Assembly (NCBI RefSeq): GCF_004768545.1
Contig: NZ_CP038640.1
Span: 25,460 to 89,459 of the forward strand
Direction: 5' to 3'
Source of the DNA: Cupriavidus oxalaticus
GTDB lineage: Bacteria > Pseudomonadota > Gammaproteobacteria > Burkholderiales > Burkholderiaceae
Length of the DNA: 64,000 nucleotides
Shown: piece by piece, positions 1-8,349 of the stretch
Layout of the letters: the number at the start of each line of letters is the position of its first letter
Position numbering within the stretch: the stretch's first letter is position 1
Made by a program: the position numbers and the translations under genes
The notes under the pieces: model-generated
Told to the model about the DNA's origin: nothing
The model's database searches: none
Seen by the model: the letters and a program-made list of their open reading frames with translations, nothing else

Positions 1-220
1 CCATCGTTTCGCACTCGGCCTCGATCCCGAGGTCGCGCATCACTTCCATCGTGCGCTGGTTCGTGATGTGCGAGCGGGGCGTGCGCGAGGTGGTCGCGTA
101 TTTGCTGACGCACAGTGTCTTCACGCCATAGGTCGCGAGAAGCAAGGCCGAGGCGGCCCCGGCAGGACCGCTGCCGACGACGAGGACGTCGGTTTCGACG
201 GTGCTGGTGGGTTCGTTCAT
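1..220 (-). CDS. tfdB: Chlorophenol monooxygenase TfdB, N-terminal part (cut by window edge)
   Basis: Only the first 73 codons are inside the window; the gene runs off base 1. The start at 220 follows a good AGGAG at about 8 bases. The N terminus has the FAD/ADP-binding beta-alpha-beta motif VGSGPAGAA near residues 16-24 and the HITNQRTMEVMRDLG block, both also found in the complete TfdB of this window at 58227-60023. This family hydroxylates 2,4-dichlorophenol to 3,5-dichlorocatechol with NADPH and FAD in the cytoplasm. It is the last visible gene of the tfdD-C-E-F-B operon, 24 bases after tfdF. The family is clear; substrate preference is inferred from context. Confidence 0.85.
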   Translation of the reverse strand, partial: MNEPTSTVETDVLVVGSGPAGAASALLLATYGVKTLCVSKYATTSRTPRSHITNQRTMEVMRDLGIEAECETM

Positions 221-244
221 GAAGTCTCCTTGTTGGCAGGTTGT

Positions 245-1324
245 TCAGGCCGGCATCTCGCCGGCATGGGCGGCGCGCAGCAGGCGGGCGATGTCTTCGC
301 GGCGCGCAGGGCGCGGATTCGCGTAGGCATCGGCGAGCGCGCGCTCGGCGGCTTCGTCGATGCCGTCCGAGGGCATGCCGATCGCAGCCAGGGATGTCTT
401 TGGACAGGTGGCTTGCAGCAAGTCATGCAGGGCCGCGCCGGCGCCGCGCGAGGCCGGCGCGCCGAGGGCGGCCGCGACGCGTCCGAGCTCGGCAGGCGCG
501 GCCGCCTCGTTGAATGCCGCCACATGCGGCAGCAGCACGGCGTGCATCGGCCCATGGGGCAAATCGAAGCGGCCGCCGAGCACGTGGCAAAGCTTGTGGT
601 GCAGGCCCATCGAGACCATGCCCAGCACCGTCCCTGCCAGCCAGGCGGCGTAGAGCGTCTGCGCGCGTGCGGCGAGGTCGTCCGGCGAATCGACGGCGGC
701 CGGCAGTCCTTGCGCCATCGCCCGGATGCTTTCTTGCGCCAGCAGCATGGTGATCGGATTGCCGTCGGGCGCGTACATCGCCTCCACGGCGTGGGCGATC
801 GCGTTCATGCCGCTCGGGCCGGTGACCTCCGGCGGCAGCGAGCGCAGGTGCTGCGGGTCATAGAGCACGGTGCTGGGCAGCACACGGGGATCCCGGCCCG
901 TGCGCTTGACGCCGTCGGCGCTCAGGCCCCAGATGGGTGTCATCTCCGAGCCCGCATAGGTGGTCGGCAAGGCGAGGTAACGCATCCCGTGATGCAGCGC
1001 GAGCGCCTTGGCCAGTCCGATGGTCGAGCCGCCGCCGACCGCCACCAGCAGGTCCGCGTCGGCGTCCCGGACCACCTGCGCGGCGCGCTTCACCGTCGCT
1101 TCCGGCACGTGCATGACGGCGCCGTCATGGATGCCCGCGCCCCGCGCGCCGAGATCGCCGAGCACCCGGCCCGCCAGATCGTGCTGGTCCGGCGTGCAGA
1201 GCACCAGCGCCCGTCGCGCGTCCAGGCGCTCGACCTCCGCGAGGACCTGCCCGGTCGATCCGGCGCCGAAGACGACCCGGACCGGCCAGAAGCGCGCAAC
1301 GAAGTCATTCAGTTCGCCGTGCAT
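245..1324 (-). CDS. tfdF: Maleylacetate reductase (TfdF type)
   Basis: A 359-aa iron-type alcohol dehydrogenase superfamily protein of the length usual for maleylacetate reductases. The nucleotide-binding run VGGGSTIGLAK lies near residues 95-105, followed by the family block LPTTYAGSEMTPIWG, and a GLHHKLCHVLGG histidine-rich stretch lies in the second half. It reduces (chloro)maleylacetate to 3-oxoadipate with NAD(P)H, and can also remove a chlorine reductively; it is the last step of the chlorocatechol path. The start codon directly follows the tfdE stop (TGAATG), so translation is coupled. It is clearly related to the second copy at 60368-61432 but distinct in sequence and more GC-rich. 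Confidence 0.92.
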   Translation of the reverse strand: MHGELNDFVARFWPVRVVFGAGSTGQVLAEVERLDARRALVLCTPDQHDLAGRVLGDLGARGAGIHDGAVMHVPEATVKRAAQVVRDADADLLVAVGGGSTIGLAKALALHHGMRYLALPTTYAGSEMTPIWGLSADGVKRTGRDPRVLPSTVLYDPQHLRSLPPEVTGPSGMNAIAHAVEAMYAPDGNPITMLLAQESIRAMAQGLPAAVDSPDDLAARAQTLYAAWLAGTVLGMVSMGLHHKLCHVLGGRFDLPHGPMHAVLLPHVAAFNEAAAPAELGRVAAALGAPASRGAGAALHDLLQATCPKTSLAAIGMPSDGIDEAAERALADAYANPRPARREDIARLLRAAHAGEMPA

Positions 1325-2032
1325 TCAGGTCTCCAGCAGGCTTGCCGTGCCGAGGTCCAGGCCGCGCCGCGCCATGGCTGCGCGTGCCGTGTCGGTCGAA
1401 CCGAGATCGGCCAGGAAACCGTGGCCCGCGCCCTGCATCACGTGCAGGTCGATCGCGTTGTTCGCGCGGGCCTGCGCCTGCAGCCGCGAGAGGTTCTGCG
1501 GACCCAGCAGCGCGTCCTCGTCGCCGACGACGACCGTGTGCCGCGCCCGGACCTGCGGCAGATAGTCGAACGGGACGTCCAGCGGATCGCGGTTCTCGAG
1601 GCCCTGCGGAAAGGGGTAGTAGGCGACGAGGCGCGACACGACCTGCCGTCGCGCCAGCTCGAAGACGAAGAGCCCGCCGAGGCAGAAGCCCGCCACGCCG
1701 TCGATGCCCTGGCCGGCGATGAAGCCGATCAGTTCCTCGACGTAGGTGCGGTCTGCCAGTCGATGACGTCGCTGGAAGGCGGCCTCCCGCGTCGGCACGG
1801 CCAATTCGCCGAAGGGCGCGAACGGGTCCGCCAGGAGCACTTCGCTGGCACCCTGGGCCGCGAGGTACGCGGCATAGCCGCGATAGAAGGCATTGCAGCC
1901 GTAGATGTCCGGCAGCACGAGGAGGCGAGGGCCCCGGGTCGCGCCGGCGTAGCGCAGGGCGCAGATGGCACCGTCGATGCTCCCCGTGGAGGCGGTCTGC
2001 GGGAACAGCGCGGGAGCGGTGTCGTGGCACAT
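1325..2032 (-). CDS. tfdE: Dienelactone hydrolase (TfdE type)
   Basis: A 235-aa alpha/beta hydrolase of the dienelactone hydrolase family. The nucleophile elbow GFCLGG gives the catalytic Cys, GDEDALL supplies the acid and GAGHGF the His, matching the known Cys-Asp-His triad. It opens (chloro)dienelactone, made by TfdD, to (chloro)maleylacetate in the cytoplasm. It sits 21 bases after tfdC and abuts tfdF, inside a tight operon. It is well diverged from the second TfdE (61429-62133), for example in its N-terminal half, which fits independent acquisition of the two modules. Confidence 0.9.
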   Translation of the reverse strand: MCHDTAPALFPQTASTGSIDGAICALRYAGATRGPRLLVLPDIYGCNAFYRGYAAYLAAQGASEVLLADPFAPFGELAVPTREAAFQRRHRLADRTYVEELIGFIAGQGIDGVAGFCLGGLFVFELARRQVVSRLVAYYPFPQGLENRDPLDVPFDYLPQVRARHTVVVGDEDALLGPQNLSRLQAQARANNAIDLHVMQGAGHGFLADLGSTDTARAAMARRGLDLGTASLLET

Positions 2033-2053
2033 GGGCGGCAGCCTCTCGCGGTC

Positions 2054-2815
2054 TCAGCCGGGGGACTTCTCGATCACGAAGTCCAGCGTCATCGCCTGCA
2101 TGCCTTGCTCCATGGCCGGCGGCATCACGAGTTCGGGCTTGACGCCGTTGCAGCAGTCGCTGTCGACCCACTCGCCGCCTTCGAAGTAGTACTGCGTGGT
2201 CAGTGCCTCGAAGCCATCCTTGCGGATCTTGAAGTGCACGTGCGCGGGGCGCCAGGTGTGGCTTCCCATCATGGTGAGCAGGGCGCCGGTCGGTCCCTTG
2301 TTCGGGATCTGGTAGGGCGCCGGCAGCGTGGTCTGCACGCGCCATTGGCCCTGCGCGTCCGTGCGGACCTTGCCCCGGTAGTAGTCGACCGGCATGTCGC
2401 CGTGGTAGCCGCCGAAGCCGCTGTACCGGCCGTCCGGCGTGGAGTGCCAGATGTCGATGACCGCATCGCTGACGGCGCGCCCTGCATCGTCCTTGACGGT
2501 GCCATGCAGGAGCAGCGGCTTGTGGTCGTCGCTGTCGTAGGTCTTGAGCTTGCCGTCGACGAAGGGGGCTTCCTCCTTGAAGTAGGGCCCCTGGATGGCG
2601 GGCGCCGACCCGCGCGTGGCGGCCGCTTTGATCTCGACGATCGTGCTGTTGAGGAAGACATCGCAGAGCAGGCCCATCTCCTTGGCCTCGGCGACCTGCA
2701 TCATGTACATCACGCCCGCCCGGTACTCTGATTCGGTCACGTCGTGTTCGACCAGCACCTTGCGCACGGCCTCGATCATGGCGCTGGCGATCTCGTGGAC
2801 TCGGGGATTCGTCAT
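2054..2815 (-). CDS. tfdC: Chlorocatechol 1,2-dioxygenase (TfdC type)
   Basis: A 253-aa intradiol dioxygenase. The start at 2815 was chosen because MTNPRVHEIASAM begins the usual helical N-terminal dimer domain and the length then matches chlorocatechol dioxygenases (about 250-260 aa); the open frame itself extends upstream into tfdD. Fe(III) ligands are visible as the Tyr pair (DGRYSGF; DYYRGK) and the two His of RPAHVHFK. It cleaves chlorocatechols between the hydroxyls to chloro-cis,cis-muconates. It is second in the operon, 43 bases after tfdD. The second TfdC at the right window edge shares the DHKPLLxxGTVK and TTQYYFEGG blocks but is clearly a different allele. Confidence 0.93.
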   Translation of the reverse strand: MTNPRVHEIASAMIEAVRKVLVEHDVTESEYRAGVMYMMQVAEAKEMGLLCDVFLNSTIVEIKAAATRGSAPAIQGPYFKEEAPFVDGKLKTYDSDDHKPLLLHGTVKDDAGRAVSDAVIDIWHSTPDGRYSGFGGYHGDMPVDYYRGKVRTDAQGQWRVQTTLPAPYQIPNKGPTGALLTMMGSHTWRPAHVHFKIRKDGFEALTTQYYFEGGEWVDSDCCNGVKPELVMPPAMEQGMQAMTLDFVIEKSPG

Positions 2816-2858
2816 GGGGTTCTCTCTTGAAGAAGATGAATCGGATGGATGGAAGGTC

Positions 2859-4058
2859 TCAGGCGGCAGAGCGGCCGATGCGATGGGGCGCAGCGCGGGC
2901 GAAGCGCCGCACCTGGTTCTCGTCGAGCCGGATCCCGAGGCCCGGGCCTTCGGGGAGCCAGAGGGCGTGGTCCTTGTAGACCGCGGGGACTTCACACAGG
3001 TCTTCTTCGACCAGCAAGGGGCCGATGACTTCGCCCCCGTAGGGCAGCGCTTCGATCGAAGCAGCCAGCTGCATGTTGGCGGCCGTGCCGATCGAGGTCT
3101 CCAGGAAGGTGCCCATGTACACGTGCATGCCGCCGGCATTGGCGATGTCGGCCATGGCGCGCGCAGGGCGCATGCCGCCGGTCTTCATGATCTTCAGCGA
3201 CACGAGCCCGGCCGCGGCCCGCTTCACGACCTCGGTCGCGTCGTGCAGGGACTGCACGCCTTCGTCGATCAGCAGCATGCTGCGCGCCTGCCGGTTGATG
3301 CGGGCCATGGCATCGAGATTCCAGCGCGCGACGGGCTGCTCGATGATCTCGATGCCCGCCGCCTCGAGCGGCCCGAGCGCCCGCATCGTCGTCGGCTCGT
3401 CCCAGGCTTCGTTGGGATCGACGCGCAGGCTCGCCTTGCCCTCGAGCTCCTTGGCGATCGCCAGGGCGCGCCGCAGGTCCTGCGCCAGCGGCAGCGCGCC
3501 CATCTTCAGCTTGAAGGCGCCGGCCTTGCCCGCCTCCAGCATGCGCAAGGCCTCGTCGACCTCCTGCCGCACGTCGCCCGTCGCGAGCGGCCAGGCGACG
3601 CTGAGCCGGTCGCGAAAGCGGCCTCCGAGCAGGACGTGGATGGGCGCGTCGACGATCTTGCCGACCGCGTCCAGCAGCGCCATCTCGATGCCGGTCTTGG
3701 CGAAGGCGTTGCCGGCCACGCGAGCATGGAGCTTGGCCATGATGCGCGAGGCATCGAGCACGGGTTCGCCGACGACGAGCGGCGCCAGGTAGTGGTTGAT
3801 CGTGGCCTGGATCGCCTCGACGCTGTCGCCGCTCCACCAGGGGCCGCAGGGCGTGATGGACTCGCCGATCCCGACGACGCCGCCCTTCGTATGCAGGCGC
3901 ACGACCACGCTGCTCTGGTGTTTGGCGCCCAGGCGGGCGAACTGCTGGATGCGGCGCAGCGGCAGGTCGACGATCACCGTCTCGACCGCTTCGATCTCCG
4001 CCGCGCTGCGGTCGGCGCTGCTGTCTCGGCTGTCGGCAATGGCTTTTTCAGTGAGCAT
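2859..4058 (-). CDS. tfdD: Chloromuconate cycloisomerase (TfdD type)
   Basis: A 399-aa enolase-superfamily protein of the muconate cycloisomerase branch. Visible catalytic features in order are the KLK motif (AFKLKMG, base Lys), metal ligands in RVDPNEAWDE, IEIIEQP and LLIDEGVQS, and the second Lys in LKIMKTGG. It converts chloromuconate to dienelactone with loss of chloride. It is the first gene of this operon, transcribed away from the LysR gene across a 111-base spacer. The N terminus is about 20 residues longer than the 370-aa copy at 62208-63320; no closer ATG is available, and the Shine-Dalgarno is weak, so the true start is uncertain. Confidence 0.9.
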   Translation of the reverse strand: MLTEKAIADSRDSSADRSAAEIEAVETVIVDLPLRRIQQFARLGAKHQSSVVVRLHTKGGVVGIGESITPCGPWWSGDSVEAIQATINHYLAPLVVGEPVLDASRIMAKLHARVAGNAFAKTGIEMALLDAVGKIVDAPIHVLLGGRFRDRLSVAWPLATGDVRQEVDEALRMLEAGKAGAFKLKMGALPLAQDLRRALAIAKELEGKASLRVDPNEAWDEPTTMRALGPLEAAGIEIIEQPVARWNLDAMARINRQARSMLLIDEGVQSLHDATEVVKRAAAGLVSLKIMKTGGMRPARAMADIANAGGMHVYMGTFLETSIGTAANMQLAASIEALPYGGEVIGPLLVEEDLCEVPAVYKDHALWLPEGPGLGIRLDENQVRRFARAAPHRIGRSAA

Positions 4059-4169
4059 GCCGCCAGTCTAGAAATTCAGTGCCATATGGTCTAATACCTT
4101 CGATCAGCGCCAGCGATACGAGATCGGTATGGCTGCGCTGAGGCGGGGCCAGGGCACCAGGAGTGAAAA
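4059..4169. promoter_or_regulatory. Divergent tfdR/tfdD promoter with LysR-type box
   Basis: The spacer contains the perfect dyad ATAC-N7-GTAT at 4116-4130, which also fits T-N11-A. This is the recognition-site form known for CatR/ClcR/TfdR regulators. A further ATACC half-like element lies at 4094-4098 toward tfdD, where an activation site would be expected. I infer inducer-dependent activation of tfdDCEFB and autoregulation of the LysR gene. Confidence 0.75.
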
Positions 4170-5057
4170 ATGGAGTTTCGACAGCTTCGCTACTTCGTCG
4201 CTGCCGCGGAGGAGGGCAACGTCGGCGCGGCCGCCCGGCGGCTGCATATTTCGCAGCCCCCGGTCACGCGGCAGATCCATGCGCTCGAGCAGCATCTGGG
4301 CGTGTCCTTGTTCGAACGGAGCGCGCGCGGCGTGCAGCTCACGCCCGCCGGTGCCGCGTTTCTCGAAGATGCACGGCGCATGCTCGAACTGGGCCGGACC
4401 TCCGTCGATCGCTCGCGTGCCGCGAGCCGCGGTGAGATCGGCCAGCTCGACATCGGCTATCTCGGCACGGCGATCTACCAGACCGTTCCGGCGCTGCTCC
4501 ATGCTTTCACGCAGGCGGTCCCCGGCGCCACCGTCTCACTGGCCCTGATGTCCAAGGTCCGGCAGATCGAGGCGCTGCGCGCCGGCACGATCCATGTCGG
4601 TATCGGCCGCTTCTATCCGCAGGAGCCCGGCATCACCGTGGAGCACCTGCACTACGAGCGCCTGCACATCGCGGCGGGTTCGAGCGTGGCCCGCCCCCTG
4701 AGCCAGGACCCCAGCCTGCGACGGCTGCGCGGCGAGTCGCTCGTGCTCTTCCCCAAGGAGGGGCGGCCGAGCTTTGCCGACGAAGTGATCGCGCTGATGC
4801 GCCGAGCCGGCGTCGAGCCACGCGTCATGGCGATCGTCGAAGACGTCAACGCCGCCCTCGGGCTCGTGGCGGCGGGTGCCGGCGTGACGCTGGTCCCGTC
4901 GTCGGTGGCCGCGATTCGGCGGCCCTTCGTCCGGATGATGGAAATGACCGATGCGAGCGCCAAGGTGCCGGTCAGCCTGACCTACCTGACCGACTCTCGC
5001 GTACCGGTGCTTCGTGCATTCCTCGATGTGGCGAGACGCGCGAAGGGGCAGAAGTAG
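4170..5057 (+). CDS. tfdR: LysR-type activator of the chlorocatechol operon (TfdR/ClcR-like)
   Basis: A 295-aa LysR family regulator of standard length. The N-terminal winged helix-turn-helix spans about residues 1-60 (MEFRQLRYF..., GAAARRLHISQPPVTRQI), then a linker helix, then a substrate-binding domain containing the IDVGIGRF-like run HVGIGRFYP seen in CatR/ClcR/TfdR proteins. It is divergent from tfdD and faces the ATAC-N7-GTAT box. Known relatives respond to chloromuconates. The gene symbol is given by context; tfdS- or cbnR-like names would fit as well. Confidence 0.85.
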   Translation: MEFRQLRYFVAAAEEGNVGAAARRLHISQPPVTRQIHALEQHLGVSLFERSARGVQLTPAGAAFLEDARRMLELGRTSVDRSRAASRGEIGQLDIGYLGTAIYQTVPALLHAFTQAVPGATVSLALMSKVRQIEALRAGTIHVGIGRFYPQEPGITVEHLHYERLHIAAGSSVARPLSQDPSLRRLRGESLVLFPKEGRPSFADEVIALMRRAGVEPRVMAIVEDVNAALGLVAAGAGVTLVPSSVAAIRRPFVRMMEMTDASAKVPVSLTYLTDSRVPVLRAFLDVARRAKGQK

Positions 5058-5099
5058 GCGGGATGAGGCGTTGCATCGCAAACGCGCTACACTGGTTCG

Positions 5100-5381
5100 A
5101 TGAAGACTGCCAGCATTCCCTCCGTGCGCGTGGAACCCGAGTTTCGCGATGAGATCGAGCGGCTTCTGGGCGAGGGCGAATCCTTGTCGCAATTCGTCGA
5201 GGCCGCGGTGCGCGCATCTGCGCGGCAGCGAAAGAACCAGGCCGAATTCGTTGCCAGAGGGGTCAGTTCCCTGGCGAACGCAAGAAAGACCGGCGAATAC
5301 TTCGACGCTGGCGAAGTCATGCAGCGCCTTCGAAAGAAGCTCGACCTGGCGAAAACGCGGCGGGCGACCGCATCCCGTTGA
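5100..5381 (+). CDS. ParD/CopG-like antitoxin (YlcJ type)
   Basis: A 93-aa protein beginning MKTASIPSVRVEPEFRDEIE, a ribbon-helix-helix N terminus followed by a charged, disordered C terminus, as in ParD-like antitoxins. It overlaps the downstream toxin frame by four bases (TTGA at 5378-5381), typical of a toxin-antitoxin operon. The toxin is destroyed by the IS, so this antitoxin is now an orphan. It starts 42 bases after tfdR and is oriented with it. Confidence 0.75.
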   Translation: MKTASIPSVRVEPEFRDEIERLLGEGESLSQFVEAAVRASARQRKNQAEFVARGVSSLANARKTGEYFDAGEVMQRLRKKLDLAKTRRATASR

Positions 5382-5538
5382 CCTACGGGATACGCTTCAC
5401 GCGGCAAGCGCTCGAAGACCTGGAGCGTCTGTACGACTTCGTGCTCGAACGTGAGCTCCGTCGCGGAGGTGATCTGGCCTTCGCCGAGCGAGCGATCGAG
5501 GCCATCGAGAACGGGATCGCTGCATTGAGCTTTTCACC
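5378..5538 (+). pseudogene. ParE/RelE-like toxin, truncated by IS21-family element
   Basis: The frame begins with TTG overlapping the antitoxin stop. It encodes YGIRFTRQALEDLERLYDF, the start of the RelE/ParE fold. About 54 codons remain before the IS end at 5539; ParE toxins are normally about 95-105 aa. The reading frame runs on into the IS and stops at 5572. The C-terminal half is not found on the far side of the IS, so this is a deletion rather than a simple insertion. Confidence 0.8.
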
Positions 5539-5655
5539 TGTTGGCGCCGACCGAAAACTGAGCCACTTATGAGGGTTGTGCCGACCCAAAATTGAGCCAG
5601 GTGTTCAACCTACTCTGCTGTTTTTTTGTGCAGCAGAGGACGAGGAGTGATCACC

Positions 5656-7179
5656 ATGGACATGATTGGCAGGATCCGGCGTTTGCATGCCCGGAAGAAC
5701 AAATCGGAGCGCGAGATCTCGCGCATGACGGGGCTGTCGCGCAACACGGTTGCGAAGTGGCTGCACGGCGAGGTGGATGGCCCGCCGAAGTACCGGCGCG
5801 GGGAGCAGCCGAACAAGCTCACTGCGTTCCACGAGGCGCTCAGGCAGGCGTTGAAGGCCGACGCCCGGCGGCCCAAGCGCGAGCGTCGCACGGCCAAGGC
5901 GCTGTACGCCGAGATCAGGGGCGCTGGCTACGACGGTGGCTACACGCGGGTGACCGACTTCATCCGGGCGTGGCGCCAGGGCGAAGGTCAATCTGCGAGC
6001 GCCAACGCCTTCGTGCCGCTGGCCTTCGAGCTCGGCGAAGCCTTCCAGTTCGACTGGAGCGAGGAAGGGCTGGTGGTGGGCGGAATCTACTACCGCATGC
6101 AGGTCTCGCACATGAAGCTATGCGCTTCGCGGGCCTTCTGGCTGGTGGCCTATCCGAGCCAAGGCCATGAGATGTTGTTCGATGCCCATACCCGCAGCTT
6201 TGCAGCCCTGGGCGGCGTGGCCCGGCGCGGCATCTACGACAACATGAAGACCGCGGTGGACAAGGTCAAGAAGGGTAAGGGCCGGATCGTCAATGAGCGC
6301 TTCGCGACCATGTGTGCGCACTACCTGTACGACCCGGACTTCTGCAACGTCGCCAGCGGCTGGGAGAAGGGCGTCGTCGAGAAGAACGTGCAGGACAGCC
6401 GCCGGCGCATCTGGATCGACGCGGCCAAGCAGCGCTTCGGCAGCTTCAGCGAACTCAACGCCTGGCTGGGCCAGCGGTGCCGGGCGTTGTGGGACGAGGT
6501 GCGCCACCCCGAGCACGAGCAGTTCAGCGTGGCCGAGATGCTCGAACACGAGCGGGCGCATCTGATGCCCATGCCGGCGCCGTTCGATGGCTACGTCGAG
6601 AAGCCCGCGCGCGTGTCCAGCACCTGCCTGGTATCGGTGGCGCGCAACCGCTACTCGGTGCCGTGCGAGCTGTTCGGGCAAATGGTCAGCACCAGGCTGT
6701 ACCCGGGCAGCGTCGTCGTGGTGGCCAACGACCACATCGTCGCGCGCCACGACCGCCTGAGCAACGCCGGCGAGACGCGGTATGACTGGCAGCACTACAT
6801 CCCGCTGCTGCAGAGGAAGCCCGGCGCGCTGAGGAATGGCGCGCCGTTCGCCGACATGCCCGAGCCGCTGCAGAGGCTGCGCCGTGGGCTGCTGCGCAAC
6901 CCGGGCGGCGACCGCGTGATGGCGCAGGTGCTGGCCATCGTGCTGAGCGCCGGGCTGGACGCGGTGCTGGTGGCGGTGGAACTGGCGCTGGAGACCGGGC
7001 CGCCCGGCAAGGTGAGCGTGGAGCACGTGGTCAACGTGCTGGGGCGCCTGAATGCGGTGCCGATGCCGCAGACGGCTGCGACGCAGCTGAAGGTGAGCAC
7101 ACCGCCGCTGGCCAACACGGCGCGCTACGACAGCCTGCGTGCCGACAACGCCACCGAGGAGGCCGGCCATGACGCGTGA
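5656..7179 (+). CDS. istA: IS21-family transposase IstA
   Basis: A 507-aa transposase from the ATG at 5656, preceded by GAGGACGAGGAG; an in-frame upstream start at 5626 is possible. An N-terminal helix-turn-helix ([20 protein letters not shown], about residues 17-36) is followed by the DDE integrase core: [19 protein letters not shown] and [11 protein letters not shown] carry the three acidic residues. A C-terminal Mu-transposase-like domain contains [15 protein letters not shown]. It overlaps istB by 11 bases, implying translational coupling. The gene appears intact. Confidence 0.92.
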   Translation: MDMIGRIRRLHARKNKSEREISRMTGLSRNTVAKWLHGEVDGPPKYRRGEQPNKLTAFHEALRQALKADARRPKRERRTAKALYAEIRGAGYDGGYTRVTDFIRAWRQGEGQSASANAFVPLAFELGEAFQFDWSEEGLVVGGIYYRMQVSHMKLCASRAFWLVAYPSQGHEMLFDAHTRSFAALGGVARRGIYDNMKTAVDKVKKGKGRIVNERFATMCAHYLYDPDFCNVASGWEKGVVEKNVQDSRRRIWIDAAKQRFGSFSELNAWLGQRCRALWDEVRHPEHEQFSVAEMLEHERAHLMPMPAPFDGYVEKPARVSSTCLVSVARNRYSVPCELFGQMVSTRLYPGSVVVVANDHIVARHDRLSNAGETRYDWQHYIPLLQRKPGALRNGAPFADMPEPLQRLRRGLLRNPGGDRVMAQVLAIVLSAGLDAVLVAVELALETGPPGKVSVEHVVNVLGRLNAVPMPQTAATQLKVSTPPLANTARYDSLRADNATEEAGHDA

Positions 7180-7978
7180 CGTGACGGTTGAACTCAAGGC
7201 GTTGCGTCTGCATGGCATGGCCGGCGCCTGGGCCGACCTGGTGGAGCAAGGAACGAACGCAGGGGTGGACTCCTCGCGCTGGTTGATCGAGCACTTGCTG
7301 CAGGCCGAGGGCACGGATCGCGCCATGCGCTCGGTCAGCCACCAGATGCACGCCGCGAAGTTCCCGGTGCATCGCGACATCGCCGGCTTCGACTTCGAGG
7401 TCTCGCCGGTAGATCGCAAGCTTGTGAGCACACTGGCCGCAACCAACTTCACAGACGACGCACACAACGTCGTGTTGGTGGGTGGGCCGGGCACGGGCAA
7501 GACGCATCTGGCCACGGCCATCGGCGTATCGGGCATCACCCGGCATGGCAAGCGCGTGCGGTTCTTCTCGACGGTCGACCTGGTCAATGCACTGGAGCAG
7601 GAGAAGGCGCAAGGCAAGGCCGGGCGCATTGCATTGAGCTTGCTGCGCATGGACCTCGTCATCCTGGACGAGTTGGGCTACCTGCCGTTCAGCCAGGCCG
7701 GCGGGGCGTTGCTGTTCCACCTGCTCAGTCGCCTGTATGAACACACCAGCGTGATGATCACGACCAACCTGGACTTCGCGGAGTGGTCCAGCGTGTTCGG
7801 CGACGCGAAGATGACCACCGCGTTGCTGGACCGGCTCACGCACCACTGCCACATCGTGGAGACGGGCAACGAGTCGATCCGCTTCAGCCGCAGTACGGCA
7901 GAGGCCAAGAAGCGCATCAAGGCGCGCGAGCAGGCCCGCAAGGGCAGCAAGTCCGAGCTGCCGCAGGACGACTTCTGA
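7169..7978 (+). CDS. istB: IS21-family helper ATPase IstB
   Basis: A 269-aa AAA+ ATPase of the DnaC/IstB type. The Walker [12 protein letters not shown] is at residues 105-115 and Walker [14 protein letters not shown] near 160-172, followed by [10 protein letters not shown] (sensor 1). It helps IstA choose a target and stimulates strand transfer. The start at 7169 overlaps the end of istA. It looks complete and functional. Confidence 0.92.
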   Translation: MTRDVTVELKALRLHGMAGAWADLVEQGTNAGVDSSRWLIEHLLQAEGTDRAMRSVSHQMHAAKFPVHRDIAGFDFEVSPVDRKLVSTLAATNFTDDAHNVVLVGGPGTGKTHLATAIGVSGITRHGKRVRFFSTVDLVNALEQEKAQGKAGRIALSLLRMDLVILDELGYLPFSQAGGALLFHLLSRLYEHTSVMITTNLDFAEWSSVFGDAKMTTALLDRLTHHCHIVETGNESIRFSRSTAEAKKRIKAREQARKGSKSELPQDDF

Positions 7979-8173
7979 AGCGGCGCCGCGCGGGGAAATC
8001 CGCTACGGGCTACGCCCTGCGCGGCTTCCCCCGCGCGCTCAACTCAACATCGAGGAGGTCAAAGAGCCAGGACAGACCTACACTTATCCACCGCCGGCCC
8101 TCTGAAGGCCGGCCCCCACCCCTGGCTCAATATTCGGTCGGCACGGTGGCTCAGATTTGGATCGGCGCCGACA

Positions 8174-8278
8174 CCCCAAGGCGATCAGAACCAACGGCCC
8201 GAGGCAGCAAGCCGAGGCGAGGATGGCGGCAAGCCCTCCAGTGAAGAGCGCGCCGCGCCCGGTTTTTGGTTCAGACAT
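8174..8278 (-). pseudogene. merT: merT fragment (mercuric transport protein N terminus)
   Basis: From the ATG at 8278 the minus strand encodes [20 protein letters not shown] and continues through ASACCLGPLVLIALG, the first transmembrane helix of MerT with its paired cysteines. The IS21 end at 8173 then interrupts it after about 35 codons; MerT is normally about 116 aa. The rest of merT and merP/merA/merD are absent from the window. Confidence 0.88.
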
Positions 8279-8349
8279 GCGCTTGTCCTTTCGAATTGAA
8301 ATTGGATAGCGTAACCTTACTTCCGTACTCATGTACGGAGTCAAGCGAT
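8279..8349. promoter_or_regulatory. Divergent mer operator/promoter
   Basis: The merR-merT spacer keeps the dyad GTACTCATGTACGGAGTCAA, and on the minus strand a TTGACTCCGTACATGAGTAC -35/operator followed by GTAAGGTTACGCTAT as the -10 region with the long spacer typical of MerR promoters. MerR would repress and, with Hg(II), activate leftward transcription, which now runs into the truncated merT and the IS21 element. Confidence 0.8.

Larger units (their letters stand above)
5539..8173 (+). mobile_element. IS21-family insertion sequence (istA-istB)
   Basis: Ends are defined by matching termini: left TGTTGGCGCCGACC at 5539 and right, read on the minus strand, TGTCGGCGCCGATCC ending at 8173. Both ends carry a second internal copy of the TGCCGACC-N-ATTGAGCCAGG motif, the multiple terminal repeats typical of IS21 elements. 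The element is 2635 bp with overlapping istA and istB. Flanks do not match: CACC on the left, CCCC on the right, and the genes on either side are unrelated (parE and merT), so no target duplication is seen. Confidence 0.85.

Noticed and set aside
68..2731. An 887-codon open frame on the plus strand across the tfd operon
   Set aside because: It is antisense to five-gene operon coding with clear catalytic motifs; long opposite-strand frames are common in GC-rich DNA and its translation is low-complexity.
5539..8173. A simple IS21 insertion into parE
   Set aside because: The other half of parE is not on the far side, which is merT; a deletion is needed.
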